Assembly (NCBI RefSeq): GCF_900176475.1
Contig: NZ_FWXX01000001.1
Location: 310,001-374,000 of the forward strand
Origin: Tropicibacter naphthalenivorans
GTDB taxonomy: Bacteria; Pseudomonadota; Alphaproteobacteria; Rhodobacterales; Rhodobacteraceae
DNA length: 64,000 bases
Reading direction: 5' to 3'
How positions within the stretch are numbered: the first letter of the stretch is position 1; each line of letters begins with the position of its first letter. Below, in pieces: positions 8,888-16,597 of this stretch. The translations under genes were made by a program, and so were the position numbers. Below the pieces are notes generated by a model. The model worked only from the letters and a program-made list of their open reading frames with translations, was not told the origin of the DNA and searched no databases.

Positions 8888-9400
8888 ATGCGAGGGATGC
8901 ACATGCTTTGCGGGGCCGTGATGGCTCTGATCGTCTGGACCGGTGCCGCCCTGGCGTCGGATCTGCCCGCCCCCGAGGGGCCCGTTCTGCTGCACGTCAC
9001 CGGCGAGATTTCCGTGACGAACCAAGATGGGGCAGCGGCCTTTGACCTTGATCTGCTACGAGGGATCGGCGCGCAAACCATTGAAACCACTACGATCTGG
9101 ACCGATGGAGTGCAAACCTTCGAAGGGGTGCCGCTGCACGATCTGACCAAGGCGCTTGGCATCACCGGCAGCGCGCTGCGGGCCACGGCGGTGAACGACT
9201 ACGCCGTCGACATCCCGCTGGCCGACGCGGTGCCGGGCGGTGCGTTTCTGGCCTTTGCCCGCAACGGGCGCCCCATGTCCGTGCGCGACAAGGGGCCGCT
9301 ATGGGTGATCTATCCCTACGACAGCGCCCCGCGCTACCAGGCCGAGATTTATTACGCCCGCAGCATCTGGCAGCTTGATCGCATCGAAGTTCTGCCCTGA
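8888..9400 (+). CDS. Periplasmic protein with an oxidoreductase molybdopterin-binding-like domain
   Basis: A 170-residue secreted protein. A Sec signal peptide covers about residues 1-24 (cleavage near ALASDLPAP). The rest resembles the fold of sulfite-oxidase-type molybdopterin-binding domains (TFEGVPLHDLTKALGI, then NDYAVDIPLAD and GPLWVIYPYD). The Cys that binds molybdenum in sulfite oxidases is not present, because the mature part contains no cysteine. It may therefore be a ligand-binding rather than a catalytic protein. It lies 31 bases before a membrane hybrid histidine kinase, and a role as a periplasmic sensing partner is my inference. Confidence 0.72.
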   Translation: MRGMHMLCGAVMALIVWTGAALASDLPAPEGPVLLHVTGEISVTNQDGAAAFDLDLLRGIGAQTIETTTIWTDGVQTFEGVPLHDLTKALGITGSALRATAVNDYAVDIPLADAVPGGAFLAFARNGRPMSVRDKGPLWVIYPYDSAPRYQAEIYYARSIWQLDRIEVLP

Positions 9401-9431
9401 CACCGCCCCATTGCGGGGCTAGAGGGGGCGT

Positions 9432-12038
9432 ATGCAACGCAAGATCGACATCATTTTCAACGACAACGGCCTTGTGCGCCGCGGGCTGACCGGCTTTGTC
9501 GTCTCGCTGTTCATCAGCACCATTGCCGTTCTGGTGATGGACGCGCGCGCCCAGATGGCCCGGCTGGAAACCGCCTCTTCGGACAACATCCAATGGGTGC
9601 TGAGCCAGACCGAAACCGAGATCGTCGGGCTAAAAATCGCCATGTACGAGGCGCGGCTGGCCGAAACCCTCGATCTGGACGAGCTGCGGCTGCGCTTTGA
9701 CATCTTTTACAGCCGGATCGAGACGCTCAAGAACAGCCCCGTCTTTGACGAGATGCGCCAAGACCCAGAGGTGCGCAGCGCGCTGACCGAGATCGAGGCC
9801 TTTCTGGCCGAGTGGGTGCCCGCCATCGACAGCCCCGATCCGCAATTTCGCGCCGTGCTGCCCGAGTTTGCCGTGGACATCGACGCCGCGCACCGCACCT
9901 CGCGCGAGATGGCCCTTGCGGGGATCGAGTTTTTCTCGCGCACCAGCGATCTGCGCCGGACCAGCGTGTCGCGCACCCTGTTCAACATCGCGGTGCTGAC
10001 CGTGGCCCTTGTGGTGCTGCTGCTGATGGTGGCGATTGCGCTGCTGCGGCTGGCGCGCCAACGCGAACGCAGCGCCACGGAAAACCGCCTGACCCGCGAG
10101 CGCATGGAGACGATTATTTCCACCTCGCTCGATGCGGTGATCGTGACCAATCGCAGCGGCGTCATCGAGGAATACAACGGCGCCGCCGAGCGCATTTTTG
10201 GCTATTCGCGCGACGAGGCCATCGGCCAGCAGATGGCCGACCTGATCATCCCCCCGCAGTTCCGCGACATGCACCACGCCGGCATGAAACGCTACACCGA
10301 ACATGGCGAGGCGCGCCTGATTGGCAAGGGCATCGCCCAGCTTGAGGCCACCGGCAAGGATGGCAAGCTGTTCCCGGTCGACATCTCGCTGGCCAGCGCC
10401 CAAAGCCCCGGCGGCGAGATTTTCATCGGCTTCATGCGCGACATTTCTGACCGCGTTCAGGCGGAACAGGCGCTCAAACGCGCGCGCGACCGCGCCATCG
10501 AGGGTGAAAAGCACAAGGCAGAGCTGCTTGCGGTCATGAGCCACGAGATGCGCACCCCGCTGAACGGCCTGCTGGGCACGCTCGATCTGTTCGAGACGGA
10601 CAGCCTGAACCCCAAGCAACGCCGCCACCTGCGGATCATCCGCAACTCTGGCAAGCTGCTGCTGGCGCATGTGAACGACGTTCTGGACATCTCGCGCCTG
10701 GATGCGGGCAAGATGTCGATGCGCAAGACGCGCTTTGACCTGATCGCCCTGCTGACCGAGATCATTGAAAGCCAGTCGGGGCGCGCGGCGCAAAACGGCA
10801 ACCGGCTGGTGCTCTCGCCGCCCAGCCCTGCCCTGCACGAAGTCTACAGCGACCCCGACCGCATCCGCCAGATCATGCTGAATCTCGTGGGCAATGCCAT
10901 CAAGTTCACCAAGGATGGCACCATCACCATCGAGGCAGAGTGTCAAAACGGCCTGAACGAGGTCGAGCTGCGGGTGATTGACACCGGCGTCGGCATCGAA
11001 GAGGCCGATCTGGAACGGATCTTTGGCGATTTCGTCACCATCGACAACTCTTACGGGCGGTCCAACACCGGCACCGGGCTGGGCCTTGGGATTTCCTCGC
11101 GGCTGGCCTCGGCGCTTGGCGGGATGCTGGGCGCGGAAAGCGAGCCGGGGGATGGCAGCCTGTTCTGGATGCGCCTGCCCTTGGCCCCCGCCCCCGGGGA
11201 AACACCACAGATCGACAGCGCCGCGCCCACCCCTGACCCCGATCTGGAAATCGACCTGCCGCCGCTGCAAATCCTCATGGTCGAGGACAACGAGGTGAAC
11301 CGCATGGTCGCCCGCGAAATGCTGGAACGGCTGGGCCACAGCGTCACCGAAGCCTACGATGGCGCCGAAGGGGTCGAGCGTGCGAACCGCGAAGAATACG
11401 ACCTGATCCTGATGGATATTTCCATGCCGGGGATGGACGGGCTGACCGCCGCCCGCCTGATCCGCTCTGGCGATGGGCCTAGCGCCGACGTGCCGATCAT
11501 CGCCACCACCGCCCACGCGCTGCCCGAAGAGGTCGTCGCCTTTCGCGCGGCGGGCATGAACGACGTTCTGATCAAGCCGATCAACGGCGCGGCGATCCGG
11601 CGGGTGCTTGGCTCTGTCTTTATGGAGTTTGCGCAGGATGCGCAGGCCGACGACGATCCCGGCGCCCCGGTGCCGCTGCTGAACCACACCCATCTGGCCG
11701 AGCTCAGCGCCGATTTGCCCAGCGACCGGCTAGAGGCGGCGCTGCGCACCTTTGCCACCGAGATGACGACCTTTGTCGCGGAAATCCGTCTGATGCTGGA
11801 AACCGACGCAGACCGCGCCGCCATGGCCGCCGAAGCGCACCGGATGGCGGGCTCGGCGGGGGTGTTTGGCGCCGAGCGGCTGACAGAGCTGCTGCGCGAG
11901 CTTCAGACGATGGCCCCGGATGCCCCCTTGGACGCGCTGCTGGCCAAGCGCCGCGAGCTGAACGCGCTGTGGCCCGAAACCCTGTCAGAGATAGAGCGCA
12001 GCGGGCATGTCTCGCTGGCCAATCTCGAAGCGCCTTGA
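9432..12038 (+). CDS. Membrane hybrid sensor histidine kinase (PAS-HisKA-HATPase-receiver-Hpt)
   Basis: An 868-residue multi-step phosphorelay kinase. Two transmembrane helices (about residues 12-32 and 184-206) flank a helical periplasmic domain. A PAS domain follows at about 225-340 (LDAVIVTNRSGVIEEYNGAA). The dimerisation/phospho-acceptor His is His371 in MSHEMRTP. The HATPase domain shows the N box (LVGNAIKF) and G boxes. A receiver with phospho-acceptor Asp662 (LILMDISMPGMDG) and a C-terminal Hpt domain with His803 (EAHRMAGSAG) complete the relay. It is the only kinase next to the LuxR-type regulator at 8050-8652, so phosphate transfer between them is plausible. Confidence 0.92.
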   Translation: MQRKIDIIFNDNGLVRRGLTGFVVSLFISTIAVLVMDARAQMARLETASSDNIQWVLSQTETEIVGLKIAMYEARLAETLDLDELRLRFDIFYSRIETLKNSPVFDEMRQDPEVRSALTEIEAFLAEWVPAIDSPDPQFRAVLPEFAVDIDAAHRTSREMALAGIEFFSRTSDLRRTSVSRTLFNIAVLTVALVVLLLMVAIALLRLARQRERSATENRLTRERMETIISTSLDAVIVTNRSGVIEEYNGAAERIFGYSRDEAIGQQMADLIIPPQFRDMHHAGMKRYTEHGEARLIGKGIAQLEATGKDGKLFPVDISLASAQSPGGEIFIGFMRDISDRVQAEQALKRARDRAIEGEKHKAELLAVMSHEMRTPLNGLLGTLDLFETDSLNPKQRRHLRIIRNSGKLLLAHVNDVLDISRLDAGKMSMRKTRFDLIALLTEIIESQSGRAAQNGNRLVLSPPSPALHEVYSDPDRIRQIMLNLVGNAIKFTKDGTITIEAECQNGLNEVELRVIDTGVGIEEADLERIFGDFVTIDNSYGRSNTGTGLGLGISSRLASALGGMLGAESEPGDGSLFWMRLPLAPAPGETPQIDSAAPTPDPDLEIDLPPLQILMVEDNEVNRMVAREMLERLGHSVTEAYDGAEGVERANREEYDLILMDISMPGMDGLTAARLIRSGDGPSADVPIIATTAHALPEEVVAFRAAGMNDVLIKPINGAAIRRVLGSVFMEFAQDAQADDDPGAPVPLLNHTHLAELSADLPSDRLEAALRTFATEMTTFVAEIRLMLETDADRAAMAAEAHRMAGSAGVFGAERLTELLRELQTMAPDAPLDALLAKRRELNALWPETLSEIERSGHVSLANLEAP

Positions 12039-12051
12039 CGCGTCCCCCGGG

Positions 12052-13560
12052 TTAAGCGAACAGGCCTTGGTAGCTGGCGCGCAGGGCGTTCTTTTGCACC
12101 TTGCCCATGGTGTTGCGCGGCAAAGCGTCGATCAAGACCAGCTTGCGCGGATGTTTAAAGCGGGCCAGCTTTTCCGCCACCAACCCGGCGATCGCCTCCA
12201 GGTCCGGGGTCTCGTCCGGTTTGGGGACCAGCACCCCCACCGGCGTCTCCCCAAAGTCCGGGTGCGGCACGCCGATCACCGCGCTTTCCAGCACGCCGGG
12301 CATGTCGTCCAAAAGGCTCTCCAGCTCTTTGGGGTAGATGTTGAACCCACCCGAGATGATCAGGTCTTTGTTGCGGCCCACAATCGTGACGTAGCCATCC
12401 TCGGCCTGCTGCGCGAGATCGCCGGTGATGAAAAACCCGTCGGCGCGCAGCTCTTCGGCGGTCTTCTCGGGCATCTGCCAATAGCCTTGAAACACGTTGG
12501 GACCGCGCACCTCAAGCACGCCGATCTCGCCGCGCGGCACCTCGGCCCCGTCCGGGCCGCAGACCTTGACCTCGACCCCCGGCAGCGGCAGACCAACCGT
12601 CCCGGCGCGCCGCTCGCCCTCGTAGGGGTTCGAGGTGTTCATATTGGTTTCCGTCATGCCATAGCGCTCTAGGATACGGTGCCCGGTGCGCTCTTCGAAC
12701 CGCAGGTGGGTTTCGGCCAGCAAGGGCGCAGAGCCGGAAATGAACAGGCGCATACTGGCCGTGGCCGCCGTGTCAAAGCGCGCGGTATCCAGCAACCGGG
12801 TGTAAAAGGTCGGCACCCCCATCAGCGACGTCGCCCGCGGCATCCAGTCGATCAGCGCCTCGGGGTCGAGCTTGTCAAAGAACACCATCGACGCGCCGGC
12901 GGCGAGGATCACGTTGGTCGCCACGAAAAGCCCATGGGTGTGAAAGATCGGCAGCGCGTGCAGCAACACGTCCTTGTCGGTAAACCGCCACAGATCCACC
13001 AACGTCAGCGCGTTCGACAGCAGGTTGTTCTGCGACAGCATCGCCCCCTTGGACCGCCCCGTCGTCCCCGAGGTATACAAAAACGCCGCGATGTCCTCTG
13101 GCGCGCGCGGCTCGGTGTCAAAGCTCTGTGCCTGCGCGTCCGCAACCTGCGCCAGGCTGCCCTCCCCGGCGCCCCCCAGCGTCAAGATTTGCGCGCCGCA
13201 GGCCTCGGCCACCGGGCCCAACGCCGCTTCGGCCTCGGGCGCACAGACCAACAGCCGCGCGCCGCTGTTCTCGACGAAATAAGACATCTCATCGGCGGTG
13301 TAGCCGGTGTTAAGCGGCAAAAACACAACCCCCGCCTGGATGCAGCCAAAGATCAGGGCCAGCGCATCCGCCGATTTCCCCACCTGAATGGCCACCCGGT
13401 CGCCCGGCGCAATCCCCTGCGCACGCACCGCCCCGGCGAACTGCGCCACACGCCCCAGAAAATCCGCATAACTCACCTGCCGCCCATCCGGCAAATGCAG
13501 GAACACAGCCGCGCTGCCTGCATGGCGGCCAAGCATCTGATCATACAGCGGGTTCGTCAT
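12052..13560 (-). CDS. matB: Malonyl-CoA synthetase (MatB type)
   Basis: An AMP-forming acyl-CoA synthetase of 502 residues that most resembles malonyl-CoA synthetases, which convert malonate, CoA and ATP into malonyl-CoA. The ATP-binding P-loop YTSGTTGRSKG lies at residues 162-172. The ERYGMTETNM motif and the TSNPYEGERRAGTVGLPLPG segment are typical of MatB. The C-terminal catalytic Lys lies in PRNTMGKVQKN. No malonate decarboxylase or malonate transporter gene is beside it, unlike classical mat clusters. It converges on the hybrid kinase gene with only 13 bases between. Confidence 0.83.
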   Translation of the reverse strand: MTNPLYDQMLGRHAGSAAVFLHLPDGRQVSYADFLGRVAQFAGAVRAQGIAPGDRVAIQVGKSADALALIFGCIQAGVVFLPLNTGYTADEMSYFVENSGARLLVCAPEAEAALGPVAEACGAQILTLGGAGEGSLAQVADAQAQSFDTEPRAPEDIAAFLYTSGTTGRSKGAMLSQNNLLSNALTLVDLWRFTDKDVLLHALPIFHTHGLFVATNVILAAGASMVFFDKLDPEALIDWMPRATSLMGVPTFYTRLLDTARFDTAATASMRLFISGSAPLLAETHLRFEERTGHRILERYGMTETNMNTSNPYEGERRAGTVGLPLPGVEVKVCGPDGAEVPRGEIGVLEVRGPNVFQGYWQMPEKTAEELRADGFFITGDLAQQAEDGYVTIVGRNKDLIISGGFNIYPKELESLLDDMPGVLESAVIGVPHPDFGETPVGVLVPKPDETPDLEAIAGLVAEKLARFKHPRKLVLIDALPRNTMGKVQKNALRASYQGLFA

Positions 13561-13645
13561 CGGTGCCTCCTGCCCTCATCCTAGGCGCATTTCTACGCCC
13601 AAGCCCACAGACAGGGCAAGCATACGGACGGGGCAAGCGCACGCC

Positions 13646-13704
13646 TCGCCCTTCTTCTCTTTCAAAATATCCCGGGGGAGGCCCAACGGGGCCGGGGGCA
13701 GAGC
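13646..13704 (+). repeat. REP-like intergenic element, copy 1
   Basis: The core is CTTCTTCTCTTT, then AAATATCCCGGGG, then a GC-rich hairpin ending in GGGGCAGAGCCCC. The same ordered blocks occur inverted at 18781-18834. The last part merges into the 44-bp tandem array. Confidence 0.75.
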
Positions 13705-13960
13705 CCCCTCCATCTTTGAGTGCCTCGCCTACGGCGAGAGGGCAGAGCCCCCTCCACCTTTGAGTGCCTCGCCTGCGGCGAGAGGGCAGAGCCCCCTCCA
13801 CCTTTGAGTGCCTCGCCTGCGGCGAGAGGGCAGAGCCCTCTCTACCTTTGAGTGCCTCGCCTACGGCGAGAGGGCAGAGCCCCCTCCACCTTTGAGTGCC
13901 TCGCCTACGGCGAGAGGGCAGAGCCCCCTCCACCTTTGAGTGCCTCGCCTGCGGCGAGAG
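13697..13960. repeat. Six tandem copies of a 44-bp hairpin-bearing repeat
   Basis: Units start at 13697, 13741, 13785, 13829, 13873 and 13917, exactly 44 bases apart, and a degenerate seventh begins at 13961. Each unit begins GGCAGAGCCC and contains CTCGCC-T(G/A)C-GGCGAG, a 6-bp stem with a 3-base loop. Differences between units are single bases (for example CCTACGG versus CCTGCGG, and one TCTCTACC variant). There are no spacers, so it is not a CRISPR array. Confidence 0.95.
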
Positions 13961-13984
13961 GGCAGCGCCCCCACGCTCTTCTCC

Positions 13985-14467
13985 TCAAACGCCCTTGCCC
14001 GCCGCTTGCACGGTAAACTCACAGCGCACCGGCTTGATATCGACCAAGGGCGTCCCGTCCAGACAATCGAGACCACGCACCACCAAGACAGCCCCCTCGC
14101 GGCGGATCAGCCGCACCACCGAGGTGCCAATCGGGTTGGGCCGCAAAGGCGAGCGCAGCGAAAACGTGCCCCGCACCGCGCCATCCCCCTTGGGGCTTTG
14201 GGTGAGCAAGTCACGCCGCGCCTCATGCAGCCAATACAGCAGCTCCACGCGGGAAAACGCCTCAATCCCGTCCAGACCCGGCGCGAATTCGGGCGACAGC
14301 TCCACCCGGCACTCCGGCCCATCGTCGCTCCCCTGCCGAGGGCACTCCTCGCGCCCTGCAAACGGGGTACGCAGCCGTCCTATGAACCTCAGGCGCGCGT
14401 CGTTCGGCGCGGGCAAGTCCAGCGCAGTCTCGCCCGGGCGCAGAGCATCGCCGTGGTGCTCAGTCAT
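13985..14467 (-). CDS. trmO: TrmO/TsaA family tRNA methyltransferase (t6A37 N6-methylation)
   Basis: A 160-residue protein of the TsaA/TrmO family. Characterised members use S-adenosylmethionine to methylate t6A at tRNA position 37. Conserved parts are visible: FIGRLRTPF near the N-terminus, a LSPEFAPGLDGIEAFSRVELLYWLH core, SLRSPLRPNPIGTSVVRL (the family's RPNPIG motif), and LDCLDGTPLVDIKP near the end. It overlaps the stop of the lactonase gene by 8 bases, so it is probably translated from the same transcript despite the unrelated function. Confidence 0.88.
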   Translation of the reverse strand: MTEHHGDALRPGETALDLPAPNDARLRFIGRLRTPFAGREECPRQGSDDGPECRVELSPEFAPGLDGIEAFSRVELLYWLHEARRDLLTQSPKGDGAVRGTFSLRSPLRPNPIGTSVVRLIRREGAVLVVRGLDCLDGTPLVDIKPVRCEFTVQAAGKGV

Positions 14468-15314
14468 GCAACACCACCCGCGGCTCGGCCCGCCCCGTGG
14501 CCTCCGGCCTCAGGACAAAGGTCTTGCCCGCGTCCGTATCGCTCGCGGGTCGCCCCTCTGCCGCCGAGGTCACAAAGAGCCGGTCCAGCCCCGCGCCACC
14601 GAACGCCGGGCAGGTCGTCTGCGGCGTCGGCAGGTCCATGGCCGTCACAAATCGCGCCTCGGCATCGTAACAGGCCACCCGCCCCGCGCCCCATTGCGCG
14701 ACCCAAATGCGGCCCAAACTGTCGATCACCGCGCCGTCGGGGTTCAAGCCTTCGGCCTGCAAATCCAGCCAAAGCGCGCGGTCGCCCACTGGCCAGCCGT
14801 CCTGATCCAAAGCGACACGGTCGATCCGCCCCGCGCCGGTATCGGCCACATAGGCCCATTTCCCATCCGGCGAAAAACACGTGGCATTGGGGATCGACAC
14901 CCCGTCCCAGAGCTTGCGCAGTTCACCGCGATAAAACCGATAGACCGCGCCCATGCCGTCCTGACAGTCATACCCCATGGTGCCGATCCAAAAGCCGCCA
15001 TAGGGGTCGGCGCGCCCGTCATTGCTGCGCGTCAGGGGAATGTCCGCCTCCAGCGCCACCAAAGACGTCTCCTCGCCCGTCTCCAGATCAAAGCGGATCA
15101 GATCACGCGCCGTGGCGATCAGCAGCACATCGCGTGACACCCAAGCAGCCGCCGACACCGCGCGATCAAAAGACCACGACCGCTGTGCCGTGCCGTCATG
15201 TTCGAACAGGGTGTGCCCAAGGATGTCGAACCAAAACAAGGACTGCCGCTCGGGGTGCCATAAAGGCCCCTCGCCCAGCGTACACTTGGTCTGTGACAGA
15301 ATTTCATAGCGCAT
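14460..15314 (-). CDS. SMP-30/gluconolactonase family sugar lactonase (XylC-like)
   Basis: A 284-residue six-bladed beta-propeller lactonase that should hydrolyse an aldonolactone to the sugar acid. Metal-binding landmarks are visible: the N-terminal GEGPLWHPE (Glu), SNDGRADPYGGFWIGTM, NATCFSPDGKWAYVADTGAGRIDR and the AFGGAGLDRLFVTSA end. It follows an SDR gene that resembles D-xylose dehydrogenase, matching the dehydrogenase-plus-lactonase pair of the oxidative (Weimberg/Dahms type) pentose route. Xylonolactonase is the best guess, but the family also contains arabino- and gluconolactonases. Its leader forms a long hairpin that includes the ribosome binding site. Confidence 0.85.
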   Translation of the reverse strand: MRYEILSQTKCTLGEGPLWHPERQSLFWFDILGHTLFEHDGTAQRSWSFDRAVSAAAWVSRDVLLIATARDLIRFDLETGEETSLVALEADIPLTRSNDGRADPYGGFWIGTMGYDCQDGMGAVYRFYRGELRKLWDGVSIPNATCFSPDGKWAYVADTGAGRIDRVALDQDGWPVGDRALWLDLQAEGLNPDGAVIDSLGRIWVAQWGAGRVACYDAEARFVTAMDLPTPQTTCPAFGGAGLDRLFVTSAAEGRPASDTDAGKTFVLRPEATGRAEPRVVLHD

Positions 15315-15360
15315 GGCGGCCCCTCCTCTTTGGGCGCTAACAGTGCCGGGAGGGGCCGCC
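15315..15360 (-). promoter_or_regulatory. Hairpin that sequesters the lactonase ribosome binding site
   Basis: A perfect 12-bp inverted repeat (15315-15326 and 15349-15360) with a 22-base loop lies directly before the lactonase ATG. On the minus strand the arm next to the ATG contains the Shine-Dalgarno GAGGAGGGG. The loop carries CACTGTTAGCGCC, which resembles a LacI-family half operator. No T tract follows, so it is not a simple intrinsic terminator. Confidence 0.65.
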
Positions 15361-15387
15361 GAGGTAAAGACCCTTACGCCGCGCCGA

Positions 15388-16158
15388 TTACGCCGCCACC
15401 GTCACCACGCCGCCATCCACCGCGATACACTGCCCGGTCATCATGGCGCTGGCGTTCGACGCCAAGAACAGCACCGGCCCGACGATGTCCTTCGGGGTCA
15501 AATGCCGCTTGAGGCACTGCTTTTCCATAAAGGCGCTCAGGTCCTCGGGCGTGGCCCACAGGCGCATCTGCCGCTCGGTCAGGACCCAGCCCGGCGCCAG
15601 AGCGTTCACCCGGATGCCATCGCAGCCGAACTCGCGCGCGTGGCCCCGCGTCATGGCGGTGATCGCCCCGTTGGCGCTGGTGTACGCGGGCAAATCGCCG
15701 ATCCCCAGCATGTAGCTGATCGAGCTGAAGTTGATGATCGCCCCGCCGCCGATGGCCTGCATCATCGGCACAACCGCTTGGGTAGCGAAGAAATATGCCT
15801 TGAGGTTCACGGCCATGGCGGCGTCCCAATCCGCCTCGTCCATGTCCAGCGTCGCGTGGCGCGTGTCATTGGCCGCGTTGTTCACAAGCACAGAAACTGG
15901 TCCGTTCACCTCCGCAACTTCGTCGATCGCGGCCCGCAAAGCGCGCGTATCCGTGATGTCACACGGCACGAAATGCGGCGCGCGCCCGTATTTGGCCGCC
16001 ATCTCGGCGCAGAACTCGGACGCATCCGAGCGTTGCACAAAACCGACCTTGGCGCCTTGGGCCAGAAAGCCTTCGGTCAGCGCCGCGCCGATCCCCGCGC
16101 CGCCGCCGGTGATGAACACCGATGCCCCATCCAAATCCCCGTATTGGAAATCACTCAT
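15388..16158 (-). CDS. Short-chain dehydrogenase, D-xylose 1-dehydrogenase (XylB)-like, with a replaced catalytic lysine
   Basis: A 256-residue SDR that most resembles NAD-dependent D-xylose dehydrogenases in its GGGAGIG nucleotide motif (residues 18-24), the VNNAAND segment (92-98), Ser146 and Tyr159. The classical YxxxK catalytic motif reads Y-T-S-A-N: position 163 is Asn (codon AAC) instead of Lys. This may change or abolish classical SDR chemistry. The ATG at 16158 gives the normal SDR start; the frame extends 153 bases further but without family similarity. The lactonase gene follows on the same strand after 73 bases, which supports a sugar-oxidation pathway. Confidence 0.8.
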   Translation of the reverse strand: MSDFQYGDLDGASVFITGGGAGIGAALTEGFLAQGAKVGFVQRSDASEFCAEMAAKYGRAPHFVPCDITDTRALRAAIDEVAEVNGPVSVLVNNAANDTRHATLDMDEADWDAAMAVNLKAYFFATQAVVPMMQAIGGGAIINFSSISYMLGIGDLPAYTSANGAITAMTRGHAREFGCDGIRVNALAPGWVLTERQMRLWATPEDLSAFMEKQCLKRHLTPKDIVGPVLFLASNASAMMTGQCIAVDGGVVTVAA

Positions 16159-16322
16159 ACGTCCCCTCCCTGATACCACGGCGGGGTGAGTGGCCCGCCC
16201 TTCGTTTGGGAAACACATTCCGCGCGCGCAATGCAAGAACTCTTGGGCCAAAGGGCTGGATTCACCTGCGTTTTTCAGGTCAATTCGGGACAACACAGCG
16301 CACAGCCGCAAGGAGCCGCCTC

Positions 16323-16559
16323 ATGACCTGCGTTTTCATCCAGATCCGGTGCAAACCGGGCACCGCCTACCGCGTCGCCGGGGACATCGCCCTGCGCGAG
16401 ATCCACTCTGAACTGTATTCGACGAGTGGCGAGTATGACCTCTTGGTCAAGCTCTACATCCCCGAAGGTGAAGATGTGGGCAAATACATCAACGATCAGC
16501 TGCTGGATATCGAAGGCATCGAACGCACGTTGACGACGCTGACCTTCCGGGCATTCTAA
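16323..16559 (+). CDS. Stand-alone Lrp/AsnC effector-binding domain protein
   Basis: A 78-residue protein made only of the Lrp/AsnC ligand-binding (RAM) domain, an alpha-beta sandwich that binds amino acids and forms oligomers. The pattern CVFIQIRCKPGTAYRVAGDI then EIHSELYSTSGEYDLLVKLYI is typical. There is no DNA-binding helix-turn-helix. It is divergent from the SDR and lies 38 bases before the gene for an amino-acid-type substrate-binding protein. It may sense the transported compound and partner with a full-length Lrp elsewhere; this is inference. The ATG at 16323 was chosen because the upstream extension is the shadow of the SDR leader. Confidence 0.87.
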   Translation: MTCVFIQIRCKPGTAYRVAGDIALREIHSELYSTSGEYDLLVKLYIPEGEDVGKYINDQLLDIEGIERTLTTLTFRAF

Positions 16560-16597
16560 AGCGATAAAATTCCAAAGCGATAAAAAAGACGGGGAGA

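Larger units (their letters stand above)
13561..13984. other. Gene-free region filled by a REP-like element and 44-bp tandem repeats
   Basis: This 424-base stretch lies between matB and trmO, both on the minus strand. I see no protein gene in it: open frames crossing it just translate the repeat. It holds a REP-like element (13646-13704) that runs into the tandem array (13697-13960). Confidence 0.8.

Noticed and set aside
13697-13960. CRISPR array
   Set aside because: The repeats are directly adjacent with no unique spacers, and no cas genes are present.
13541-14076. Open frames running through the 44-bp tandem repeat
   Set aside because: They translate the repeat itself (the 44-bp period cycles through all three frames), lack family similarity and have no ribosome binding sites.
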